Assembly (NCBI GenBank): GCA_948512295.1
Contig: CAOQRA010000018.1
Location: 1-20,231, forward strand
Direction: 5' to 3'
Length of the DNA stretch: 20,231 nt
DNA from: an uncultured Eubacteriales bacterium
GTDB taxonomy: Bacteria > Bacillota > Clostridia > Christensenellales > UBA1242
Positions 15,279-20,231 of the stretch are shown here, in pieces. Each line of letters starts with the position of its first letter. Positions within the stretch are counted from its first letter, which is position 1. A program made the position numbers and the translations under genes. A model generated the notes under the pieces. The model was not told the DNA's origin, searched no databases, and was given only the letters and a program-made list of their open reading frames with translations.

Positions 15279-16805
15279 ATGGAAATTAAAATTAAAATGC
15301 ATTCGCTACTAGAGGATGAACTTAAGCCCGACCTAAGACTAATCAAAAATGCAATCGCACAAATTAAATTTGAAAACGCCGAGGTTGACAAGAATAAATT
15401 GGCTATTGTAATCGCAAATGCAGAAGAAATTGACACTTTAAAAGATAAAATAATATTTTTAAACCGCGAAATTAAAGCTGCTTGTGGTGATGAGCGAAAA
15501 GCACTTGTTGAAAAACGAAAAGAATATAAAGAAGAAATCGCAAATTTACTTGATTCCGCACTTCTCAATTTAAACGAAGTCGGCGGAGGCGATTATAATC
15601 ATTACAACTTTGATATGCATTACAATCGCGTTATTGCCGGACTTATGGGAAGCACCTGCTATATGCAAGACACTTTTGACCAGCTTCGTGAAAAAGGTAT
15701 TGATGACATTTTGGCAATCGCACAGATAGTGGAACAAAACGGACATCACTCCACCTATGACCATGCGAATTTAACGCTAGAACTTAGTGGAATTCCAAAA
15801 GCGCTTGCCATGATTTTGAACAATGAAAAACAATATTCCACAAGTGAAAAAAGTGCAAGATACACAATTATGGACAAGGTTGAGCCAAAACAACTTGAAC
15901 TTTACAACAAGTGGTATGAGATCTTGAAAAATGAAATCGCTTTTAAATATGGCAAAATGGGCGGATACTTCGATAAAAACCGCATAGGCAAACTTGCACA
16001 AGAAAATGCACGCTATATGATTTCAGTTTTTACTCCTACCAATCTAGTTTATACCACAAGCATTAGGCAATTTAATTACCTGTGTCACTGGTTTGAGGAT
16101 GTAATAAATGACCCTTGCGCTAACGATTTTTACAACGGCGTTAGAAGCGAAATGCTTGATTTTGTAAATTTCTTTAAAGAACACGACCTTTACAGCGAAT
16201 ACTTACAAGACGGAAAGAATAGAAAACTCTCACTCTTTGGTCCGGGCATATTAGAAGAGTTTGTCAAAAGCCCTATTTACGCTTTTCAATATGATGAAAC
16301 ACTTGCCGCCTTCGCTCAATCTCACCGCCATAAAAGTACTCGTTATCGCATTGTTGAGCGCAGTTTGTATGATAACAGATTTTATATGTTGCCAATTTTG
16401 AAAAATGACAACAAACGCCTAAAAATGTGGTACGAAGACATATCTTGTGTGAAAGACTACCTGCCACAAGGCAAACTTGTTTCAGTTGTGGAAACTGGTG
16501 AACTTGAAACATTCCGCATGAAAGCCATGGAGAGAGTTTGTCTGCGTGCGCAAAAAGAAGTGCGCGACCTCACTCAACATTACTGCGGTGTGATTGCTGA
16601 CACGCTCGGAAAAGAAATTCAAGTCATAGACGAAAAATTGAAATTCGCACATAGAAATGCTGAACTTATAGACATTAAAAACGGTACGCTTGAATATAAA
16701 GCTTACTTTGACCGCCTTTCAAAGGGGGCACGTTGCAAAAATGGATTTAAGTGCCACGAGTCTTGCGGGGTTAGAGTTGGTCCGGAACTTACAAGTGAAG
16801 TATAG
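15279..16805 (+). CDS. thyX: ThyX-family thymidylate synthase homologue, two-domain
   Basis: The 508-residue protein is about twice the usual ThyX length. ThyX makes dTMP from dUMP with FAD and methylenetetrahydrofolate. The first ThyX-like part (about 105-290) has GHHSTYDHANLTLELSG (155-171), EKSARYT (190-196) and QENARYMISVFTPTNLVYTT (241-260). The second (about 325-450) has SHRHKSTRYRIVERS (348-362) and METERVCLRAQKEVRDL-like MERVCLRAQKEVRDL (417-431). The signature RHRxxSxNxxSxRY is split and eroded: in part one the RHR position reads NNEK, while part two keeps HRHKSTRY. Residues 1-100 are an extra helical region. The end has C486, C492 and C496, a possible metal site. Residue completeness for catalysis cannot be judged without alignment. 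AAGGAG precedes the ATG by eight bases. Confidence 0.8.
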   Translation: MEIKIKMHSLLEDELKPDLRLIKNAIAQIKFENAEVDKNKLAIVIANAEEIDTLKDKIIFLNREIKAACGDERKALVEKRKEYKEEIANLLDSALLNLNEVGGGDYNHYNFDMHYNRVIAGLMGSTCYMQDTFDQLREKGIDDILAIAQIVEQNGHHSTYDHANLTLELSGIPKALAMILNNEKQYSTSEKSARYTIMDKVEPKQLELYNKWYEILKNEIAFKYGKMGGYFDKNRIGKLAQENARYMISVFTPTNLVYTTSIRQFNYLCHWFEDVINDPCANDFYNGVRSEMLDFVNFFKEHDLYSEYLQDGKNRKLSLFGPGILEEFVKSPIYAFQYDETLAAFAQSHRHKSTRYRIVERSLYDNRFYMLPILKNDNKRLKMWYEDISCVKDYLPQGKLVSVVETGELETFRMKAMERVCLRAQKEVRDLTQHYCGVIADTLGKEIQVIDEKLKFAHRNAELIDIKNGTLEYKAYFDRLSKGARCKNGFKCHESCGVRVGPELTSEV

Positions 16806-16878
16806 TAAAACACTGAAGAATATAAAATTGAGGTTAAATTCACAAACTAAAAGTTTCTTCACTTTCTCACCCCAAAAT

Positions 16879-16980
16879 CGACAAGTCGCTTTCGGGGAAC
16901 CCCGAGCGTTCAGAATGACAATTTTAGGAAGTATGACAAACAGAGAATGAATGACAGTATCCCGAGTATGTCATCCTGAG
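16879..16980. repeat. Repeat-like intergenic element with hairpins and ATGACA boxes
   Basis: Two perfect small hairpins adjoin: CGAC-AA-GTCG (16879-16888) and TCGGGG-AA-CCCCGA (16892-16905). Then ATGACA occurs three times at exact 18-base steps (16915, 16933, 16951), followed by the inverted TGTCAT (16969-16974) leading into CCTGAGTGAAACAAAGGAGC. The TGTCATCCTGAG/TTCAGAATGACA pattern is one I know as a common dispersed intergenic repeat in bacterial genomes, though I cannot check copies here. The rest of the 16806-17036 gap holds nothing I can identify. Confidence 0.55.
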
Positions 16981-17036
16981 TGAAACAAAGGAGCTTTTTT
17001 GTTTACACTTAACTTTTAACATGAATTAAACCACAA

Positions 17037-17061
17037 AAAATCACGACGTCGCCGTGATTTT
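17037..17061. terminator. Bidirectional intrinsic terminator after rpmE
   Basis: AAAATCACG pairs with CGTGATTTT around the loop ACGTCGC, with A and T runs on either side. It terminates the leftward ribosomal cluster and could also stop rightward read-through from the thyX side. Confidence 0.85.
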
Positions 17062-17068
17062 TTTACTT

Positions 17069-17275
17069 TTAATCCAATTTGTATTTTTGTTTGAATTTTT
17101 CTACGTTTCCGCTTGTGTCTACCACTTTCTTTTTACCTGTAAAGAATGGATGACACTTATTGCAGATATCAATAGTCATATTCTCGCCTTTTGCGTTTGT
17201 TTTAGTTTTAAAAGTATTTCCACAAGCGCAGGTTACGGTGACTTCATGATAATCTGGATGAATTTCCTTTTTCAT
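17069..17275 (-). CDS. rpmE: Large ribosomal subunit protein bL31, zinc-binding type
   Basis: This 68-residue bL31 carries the zinc-ribbon cysteines CACGN (16-20) and CNKCHPFFTGKK (38-49), which marks the C+ form, not the zinc-free paralogue. It bridges the large and small subunits. It starts 11 bases after rpsR and is the last gene of the rpsF-ssb-rpsR-rpmE run, ending in a terminator 8 bases after the stop. The cysteine form suggests that zinc supply does not need a back-up in this context, but a zinc-free copy could exist elsewhere. The ribosome site is AAGGGGA. Confidence 0.96.
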   Translation of the reverse strand: MKKEIHPDYHEVTVTCACGNTFKTKTNAKGENMTIDICNKCHPFFTGKKKVVDTSGNVEKFKQKYKLD

Positions 17276-17286
17276 ATTTTCCCCTT

Positions 17287-17550
17287 TTAATCTCCAACAT
17301 ATGGAAGAAGTGCTACATTTCTTGCACGTTTAATCGCTGTCGTCAATTCACGTTGATGAACTGCACATACACCAGTTTGACGTCTTGGCAAAATCTTACC
17401 CTTTTCAGTAACATATTTTTTGATTTTAGCAACGTCTTTATAATCAATATTCTTTTCACCAGCTACACAAAAAGCACAAACTTTCTTTTTAGCAGGCTTA
17501 CGAAATTTCTTAACAACCGCTTTTTCTTCGGTTTTAACTACTTCGCTCAT
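17287..17550 (-). CDS. rpsR: Small ribosomal subunit protein bS18, zinc-type
   Basis: This 87-residue protein is bS18, the partner of bS6 on the platform of the 30S subunit. The N-terminal lysine-rich extension (1-23) is followed by VCAFCVAGEKNIDYKDV (24-40), then KILPRRQTGVCAVHQRELTTAIKRARNVALLPY. C25, C28, C62 and H65 make a probable zinc site, typical of Clostridia-type S18. The ATG follows AAAAAAGGAG by four bases. An intrinsic hairpin sits between ssb and this gene, so its level may be set partly by read-through. Confidence 0.96.
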   Translation of the reverse strand: MSEVVKTEEKAVVKKFRKPAKKKVCAFCVAGEKNIDYKDVAKIKKYVTEKGKILPRRQTGVCAVHQRELTTAIKRARNVALLPYVGD

Positions 17551-17613
17551 ATTATTCTCCTTTTTTAGATTTGTGTTTTATATTAAATATTTACTATTTC
17601 AGTGACACTCCCA

Positions 17614-17634
17614 TAAAAAGTGCCTAAGGCACCT
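17614..17634 (-). terminator. Intrinsic terminator or attenuator after ssb
   Basis: Read leftward, AGGTGCC-TTA-GGCACTT forms a 7-pair stem with one wobble, followed by a T run ending near 17614. It begins at the ssb stop codon, so it lies inside the rpsF-ssb-rpsR-rpmE run and probably lets only part of transcription pass to rpsR. No clear promoter is seen between it and rpsR. Confidence 0.7.
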
Positions 17635-18049
17635 AGAATGGCAAACTGTCGTCATCAATAGGCTCTAGTTGAGCTGCATCCGCCTTTGGAGGATTTGCAG
17701 GTCTAGCACTTGGTGCTTCACCGCCTTCAGTAGGACGCCCTCCTAAAAACTCAACATCATCCGCAATGATGTCGGTAACATTGCGCTTGGTGCCATCATT
17801 GGCTTCATAGGAAGAGTTTTGAAGCCTTCCTACAACAGCACATTTTGAGCCCTTTTTTAAAAACTTGTGAACATTCTCACCTTTGCCACGCCAAACAACG
17901 ATATTAAAGAAATCGACATCGCGCTCGCCCTCGTTGTTTTGGAATGGTCTTTGAACTGCAATAGAAAATCTGCAGACAGACACTCCACTGTTTGTAGTTT
18001 GAAGTTCAGGATCCCTAGTAAGGTTTCCAATTAAAATAACTTTGTTCAT
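17633..18049 (-). CDS. ssb: Single-stranded DNA-binding protein
   Basis: This 138-residue SSB coats single-stranded DNA during replication, recombination and repair. The OB fold (1 to about 105) starts MNKVILIGNLTRDPELQTTNSG and includes CRFSIAVQRPFQNNEGERDVDFFNIVVWRGKGENVHKFLKKG. A low-complexity linker rich in proline and alanine follows (about 110-130). The end reads DDDSLPF, the acidic tip that recruits partner enzymes. The gene stands between rpsF and rpsR in the classic order. Its AAGGAG ribosome site overlaps the rpsF stop codon, nine bases apart, so it is co-translated with S6. Confidence 0.97.
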   Translation of the reverse strand: MNKVILIGNLTRDPELQTTNSGVSVCRFSIAVQRPFQNNEGERDVDFFNIVVWRGKGENVHKFLKKGSKCAVVGRLQNSSYEANDGTKRNVTDIIADDVEFLGGRPTEGGEAPSARPANPPKADAAQLEPIDDDSLPF

Positions 18050-18058
18050 AATTTCTCC

Positions 18059-18340
18059 TTATTTGCGAACAAACATTTGACGAATAATGCCGTCGGTAAT
18101 GTTCATAAGCTTAGCCATTGCGTCAACTTCTTTAGCTGGCATAGTTAAGTTCATCAAAACATAAAAGCCTTCATTTTTAAAGTTGATTGGATAAGCCAAC
18201 TTTTTCATACCCCATTTATCAACGCCGTCAACCTTGCCACCGTGAGATTCAACGTAAGAAGCGAACTTAGAGATAAGCTCCTCACGTCTTGCTTCAGTAG
18301 CATCACTTGCGATGATAAAAAGTAGTTCATACTTATTCAT
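18059..18340 (-). CDS. rpsF: Small ribosomal subunit protein bS6
   Basis: This 93-residue bS6 binds S18 and 16S rRNA helix 22-23 on the 30S platform. The start MNKYELLFIIASDA is typical, followed by KVDGVDKWGMKKLAYPINFKNEGFYVLMNL and the end IIRQMFVRK. The ATG at 18340 was chosen because AAGGAGG lies seven bases upstream; an in-frame ATG 16 codons earlier falls inside the leader hairpin region and would add residues that S6 does not have. It is the first gene of the cluster and has a consensus promoter. Confidence 0.96.
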   Translation of the reverse strand: MNKYELLFIIASDATEARREELISKFASYVESHGGKVDGVDKWGMKKLAYPINFKNEGFYVLMNLTMPAKEVDAMAKLMNITDGIIRQMFVRK

Positions 18341-18405
18341 ACTTTTTACCTCCTTTTGGACAATTTGGCTCCTCTTCCCGAAGAGCAAGGACAGAACACT
18401 CTGTA
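18341..18405 (-). promoter_or_regulatory. rpsF leader with a hairpin, possible S6:S18 binding site
   Basis: Between the predicted start of transcription (about 18405) and the ribosome site, the leader can fold CTCTT-CGGG-AAGAG, with GCTC/GAGC-type flanks. Leaders in this position are known in other bacteria to bind the S6:S18 pair for feedback control. The bulged CCG trinucleotide of that motif is not evident in the sense strand here, so the match is weak. Confidence 0.35.
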
Positions 18406-18411
18406 ATTTAG

Positions 18412-18440
18412 ATTATATACAACTAAACTAAATTTGTCAA
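18412..18440 (-). promoter_or_regulatory. Consensus promoter of the rpsF-ssb-rpsR-rpmE cluster
   Basis: Read leftward, TTGACA (18435-18440), exactly 17 bases, then TATAAT (18412-18417). Both hexamers are perfect, so basal expression should be high. Confidence 0.92.
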
Positions 18441-18445
18441 GAGAA
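18425..18445. repeat. Left copy of a 21-bp near-identical direct repeat
   Basis: The sequence with core AATTTGTCAAGAGAA matches 19295-19315 at 20 of 21 positions, in the same orientation. The single difference is A/C at the sixth base. This copy includes the rpsF -35 box. The two copies enclose the twin-repressor module. Confidence 0.75.
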
Positions 18446-18453
18446 ATTTTGCT

Positions 18454-18657
18454 TTAATCTTCAAGTCCCGCAAAATAATCTGTACGAACTTTAAAAAACT
18501 TAGCAATTTTTATAACCATTGCAAAAGATGGAACAACTTTATCCGTCTCATATTTAGCGATAGTTGACTTATCTATAAATAATATTTTAGCAAGTTCAAC
18601 CTGAGTAAGCCCCGCCTCTTCTCTTAAATCTTTAAGTTTTTGTCCTAATGTTTCCAT
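18454..18657 (-). CDS. Xre-family helix-turn-helix repressor (first copy)
   Basis: This 67-residue protein is a single HTH_3 domain. GQKLKDLREEAGLTQVELAKIL (5-26) holds the first two helices, DKSTIAKYETDKVVPSFAMVIKIAKFF (29-55) the recognition helix and the next ones, and VRTDYFAGL ends the domain. It has no extra effector domain, like small phage or antitoxin-type regulators. The ATG at 18657 follows AGGAG by seven bases; that site lies inside the codons of a possible upstream GTG start, which is therefore rejected. It is a close paralogue of the second copy (18975-19184), with the recognition helix identical over DKSTIAKYETDK. Operator-like motifs lie just upstream, suggesting autorepression. 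Confidence 0.93.
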   Translation of the reverse strand: METLGQKLKDLREEAGLTQVELAKILFIDKSTIAKYETDKVVPSFAMVIKIAKFFKVRTDYFAGLED

Positions 18658-18683
18658 AAATTTACTCCTATTCACTTTATATT

Positions 18684-18698
18684 CTGACAGAAAATCAG
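18684..18698 (+). promoter_or_regulatory. Operator-like motif 1
   Basis: CTGACAGAAAATCAG is an interrupted palindrome (CTGA, seven bases, TCAG). It matches the motif upstream of the second repressor gene in 13 of 15 positions, and in 16 of 18 when three more bases (TAT) are included. It sits 26 bases before the first repressor's ATG, next to TATACT/TATAAT-like boxes. Confidence 0.6.
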
Positions 18699-18714
18699 TA
18701 TAATTACTTTAATT

Positions 18715-18729
18715 CTGTTTTATAATCAG
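18715..18729 (+). promoter_or_regulatory. Operator-like motif 2
   Basis: CTGTTTTATAATCAG has the same 15-base frame (CTG at the left, ATCAG at the right) and lies 31 bases, about three DNA turns, from motif 1. It covers a TATAAT (18721-18726) that could be the -10 box of the rightward DUF6794-like gene. The match is looser than for motif 1. Confidence 0.4.
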
Positions 18730-18740
18730 CAGAAAAAAAT

Positions 18741-18983
18741 ATGGAAAAAGAAATACTACAAATAATAAAAACTGATTTATTGCAAAAAATGGATGTACTT
18801 ACATCTGACCTTTCTGACAAACTATCATTACACTTTGGACTATGCTCGTATATTAGAAACACATATTTATGGCATAACCCCACTATAACTAAATTACTAA
18901 ATAATTATTTTCATACAAATAATGAAGATGACCTTTCTTATAAAATTCTAATAAAAATTTTGAAAGATTTGAAATTAAACTGA
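18741..18983 (+). CDS. Small DUF6794-like protein
   Basis: This 80-residue protein has an N-terminal helix (1-28) followed by LSLHFGLCSYIRNTYLWHNP (28-47) and a final DDLSYKILIKILKDLKL. This order (H-F-G-L, I-R-N, L-W, then a D-D-x-S-x-x-I-L end) is the pattern I associate with DUF6794, a short domain of unknown function in many bacteria. The assignment is from memory and not by search. It is transcribed away from the first repressor and its last bases overlap the end of the second. The ribosome site is poor (an A-rich run), so translation may be low. It is probably controlled by the neighbouring repressors. Confidence 0.65.
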   Translation: MEKEILQIIKTDLLQKMDVLTSDLSDKLSLHFGLCSYIRNTYLWHNPTITKLLNNYFHTNNEDDLSYKILIKILKDLKLN

Positions 18984-19184
18984 AAGACCTAACATATAAT
19001 CTGCCGAAACATCAAAATATTTTACTATAACTTTAAGCATAGAAATACTAGGCTCTATTTTATCTGTTTCATATTTTGCTATTGTGGACTTATCGACATT
19101 TAACTCCTTTGCAAGCCCCTCTTGAGTTAACCCTCTTTCATTTCTTAAATCCTTTAATCTTTTTCCAAATGTTTCTTCTATCAT
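18975..19184 (-). CDS. Xre-family helix-turn-helix repressor (second copy)
   Basis: This 69-residue single-domain regulator is closely related to the one at 18454-18657. Shared blocks include LKDLR, GLTQ, LAK and DKSTIAKYETDK, and both end in a DY-x2-GL motif. As the recognition helix is the same, both should bind the same DNA site, and a matching motif is present upstream at 19225-19239. The ATG at 19184 is not preceded by a clear ribosome site, so the exact start or the level of translation is uncertain. Its stop lies inside the 3' end of the DUF6794-like gene (9-base overlap, convergent). Confidence 0.92.
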   Translation of the reverse strand: MIEETFGKRLKDLRNERGLTQEGLAKELNVDKSTIAKYETDKIEPSISMLKVIVKYFDVSADYMLGLSV

Positions 19185-19224
19185 ATGGATATATTGCCAA
19201 AAAATTAAAGAAAATACTTCGATA

Positions 19225-19239
19225 CTGATTTACAGTCAG
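19225..19239 (-). promoter_or_regulatory. Operator-like motif 3
   Basis: Read leftward it is CTGACTGTAAATCAG, 13 of 15 identical to motif 1 and with the same half-sites. It lies 41 bases before the second repressor's ATG, downstream of the predicted promoter, where bound repressor would block elongation. Confidence 0.6.
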
Positions 19240-19274
19240 CGATACATTTCTCGCATTTTATAATCGAGTCTAAT

Positions 19275-19302
19275 ATTATATTTGTTCATTAATAAAACTC
19301 AA
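19275..19302 (-). promoter_or_regulatory. Promoter of the second repressor gene
   Basis: Read leftward, TTGAGT (19297-19302), 16 bases and TATAAT (19275-19280). The better TTGACA just upstream, in the direct repeat, is 24 bases from this -10 box and so too far to pair with it. Confidence 0.5.
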
Positions 19303-19315
19303 TTTGTCAAGAGAA
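19295..19315. repeat. Right copy of the 21-bp near-identical direct repeat
   Basis: Matches 18425-18445 at 20 of 21 positions in the same orientation. It lies between the second repressor's promoter and the rightward promoter at 19341. Confidence 0.75.
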
Positions 19316-19340
19316 CTCTAAAAGTTCTTTAAATTGCCTA

Positions 19341-19369
19341 TTGACAACGACTCAATTCCGTGATAAAAT
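19341..19369 (+). promoter_or_regulatory. Promoter of the 139-aa unknown gene
   Basis: TTGACA (19341-19346), 17 bases and TAAAAT (19364-19369). Transcription would begin near 19376, which rules out an in-frame GTG at 19360 as start codon. Confidence 0.8.
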
Positions 19370-19392
19370 CTTTTTATGATTTGGAGGAATGG

Positions 19393-19812
19393 ATGAACAA
19401 TATGATTATGGAACAATTAATTTTAGACAAAATGAATGCAATATGCAATGGCATATCAAAACAGACAAATGCATTTTATAGTCTAGGTTATACGATTACT
19501 AATTTTCGCCTTGGCGAACAGTTGCAACTGCCTCGCTCAAATTATAACGGCGACACTTCAGCCCGTTTTCAGAAAAAATCTTTGGATAATCAATTAAAAA
19601 GTCAGCATCTCGTTGAAATTTATAACCATATCAATGCCGAACTTTGCCAGTTGTATAGAGAGGGGGTTGTCACCCTTGATTATGCAAAAAGATTCGCACT
19701 TGCCTCTTCCAGAAGCCTGATGGACACTAGTTTAACTTTTCATACACTTGCTAATGATGCAGCAGTCGCACGTACTCAATGTAAAAACTTTTTAAGTTAC
19801 GAAAACATCTAA
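19393..19812 (+). CDS. Unknown 139-aa protein
   Basis: I do not recognise this protein. It is largely helical, without signal peptide or membrane segment. Recognisable stretches are QTNAFYSLGYTITNFRLGEQ (about 21-40) and a C-terminal helix FALASSRSLMDTSLTFHTLAND. The start was placed at the ATG at 19393, five bases after GGAGG; the frame is open further left to a GTG, but that lies inside the promoter. It has its own strong promoter and precedes the DUF6273-like gene by about 100 bases, so the two may form a unit. Confidence 0.7.
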   Translation: MNNMIMEQLILDKMNAICNGISKQTNAFYSLGYTITNFRLGEQLQLPRSNYNGDTSARFQKKSLDNQLKSQHLVEIYNHINAELCQLYREGVVTLDYAKRFALASSRSLMDTSLTFHTLANDAAVARTQCKNFLSYENI

Positions 19813-19909
19813 TTAAGCTTTAATGTCGGGAATTATATTAGACTTTATTAAACGCAAAGCATTTAAGCAAAAATAATATTTAATTAAACTACAATTTTAG
19901 GAGTAAATT

Positions 19910-20231
19910 ATGGAAACCCCTACATTATTAAGAGAGAAAGTATACATACCAAGCAAAAGCGAATATGACGCAGCACGTGAGAAGTACTTAGCATTTATGG
20001 GAGCAAAGCTTTCAGAAAAGGCAAGAAACGATGGTGCTTATGAAAGCGATGATTACAAAGCTGGTTACTTCTTCTTGCGCTCGCCTCTTCTAGGCTATAA
20101 TGATCGAGTATACTATGGTTACAGGAGTGCCAGGCGCGATTGGGACTTTACGGGCAATACTCTCGCCGGCTTGCGAGTCGCTTTTAACCTAATCTATAAT
20201 CCGGAATGCGACCTCGTTAGAGGTTGCCGCA
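19910..20231 (+). CDS. DUF6273-like protein, 3' end missing
   Basis: I translated this frame by hand: it is open for 107 codons from the ATG at 19910 and leaves the window. AGGAG lies seven bases before the ATG. Residues about 8-28 (REKVYIPSKSEYDAAREKY) and 52-60 (YFFLRSPLL), followed by VYYGYRSARR and LAGLRVAFNLIYNP, resemble the pattern K-V-x-x-x-S-x-x-E-[YA], [WY]-x-LRSP, then G-[VL]-R-[PV]-A-[LF]-[NW]-L of DUF6273, a domain common in surface and phage-related proteins of Clostridia. It has no signal peptide in the visible part. The function is unknown. Confidence 0.7.
   Translation, partial: METPTLLREKVYIPSKSEYDAAREKYLAFMGAKLSEKARNDGAYESDDYKAGYFFLRSPLLGYNDRVYYGYRSARRDWDFTGNTLAGLRVAFNLIYNPECDLVRGCR

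Noticed and set aside
15251..15568. Leftward open frame opposite the start of thyX
   Set aside because: It lies antisense to the ThyX N-terminus and has no start signal; the serine-rich composition is an artefact of the opposite strand.
18341..18388. N-terminal extension of S6 starting at 18388
   Set aside because: The extra residues are not part of S6, and the AAGGAGG site points to the ATG at 18340.
18425..19315. Complete toxin-antitoxin system
   Set aside because: The layout fits one loosely, but the small central protein shows no known toxin motif and there are two repressors of the same kind; it is kept only as a hypothesis.
19360..19392. GTG start of the 139-aa gene
   Set aside because: It lies within the -10 region of the promoter, so it would not be on the transcript.
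1..20231. CRISPR array, tRNA, rRNA or insertion sequence
   Set aside because: No regularly spaced repeats with unique spacers, no cloverleaf-like gene, no rRNA segment and no transposase were seen on either strand.

Overview
The window looks like chromosomal DNA of a low-GC, Gram-positive-type bacterium. I infer Bacillota, Clostridia or a related uncultured gut lineage. The reasons are AT-rich DNA, AGGAGG-like ribosome binding sites, TTGACA/TATAAT promoters, zinc-type L31 and S18, a ThyX-family thymidylate synthase homologue, a SpoVB-type flippase, and DUF1385, PrmC and RF1 side by side. The species cannot be named from the sequence.

Left part (1-6518, all on the minus strand). The left edge holds the first 456 codons of a secreted or lipid-anchored surface protein with InlB/Listeria-Bacteroides (Flg_new) repeats. 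A 352-base gap follows, with a strong hairpin repeat carrying nine consecutive C. Next comes a likely co-directional run, in transcription order: SpoVB-like flippase, HU-like DNA-binding protein, Dus tRNA-dihydrouridine synthase, Pgk and TpiA. HU overlaps the flippase gene and tpiA overlaps pgk.

Middle (6568-10720). A rightward unknown gene (183 aa) converges on a leftward unknown gene (478 aa, basic then acidic tail), with a bidirectional terminator between them. Upstream of the latter is a small cysteine-rich protein with two DUF1540-like units. Divergently transcribed are rplI and, 2 nt downstream, a UgtP/MGDG-synthase-like glycosyltransferase whose frame depends on a run of nine G.

Right-middle (10718-16805). 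A leftward run encodes a DUF1385-PrmC fusion, RF1 (prfA) and a DUF4422 glycosyltransferase with a degenerate GT8-like second half. Divergent from it is a 508-aa, two-domain ThyX-like protein. The gap after it holds a dispersed-repeat-like element.

Right part (16806-20231). A leftward rpsF-ssb-rpsR-rpmE ribosomal/replication cluster starts from a consensus promoter. Immediately upstream lies a small accessory module: two paralogous Xre-type repressors flanking a DUF6794-like gene, with a shared operator-like motif at three places and 21-bp near-identical direct repeats on both sides. Two rightward genes follow: an unknown 139-aa protein and a DUF6273-like protein cut by the window end.

Most of the window is housekeeping. 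The parts most worth testing are the G9 contingency-like tract, the DUF1385-PrmC fusion, the divergent ThyX, the Xre twin module and the two intergenic repeats. I did not find a convincing new multi-gene defence or biosynthetic system, a tRNA, an rRNA, a CRISPR array or a transposase.
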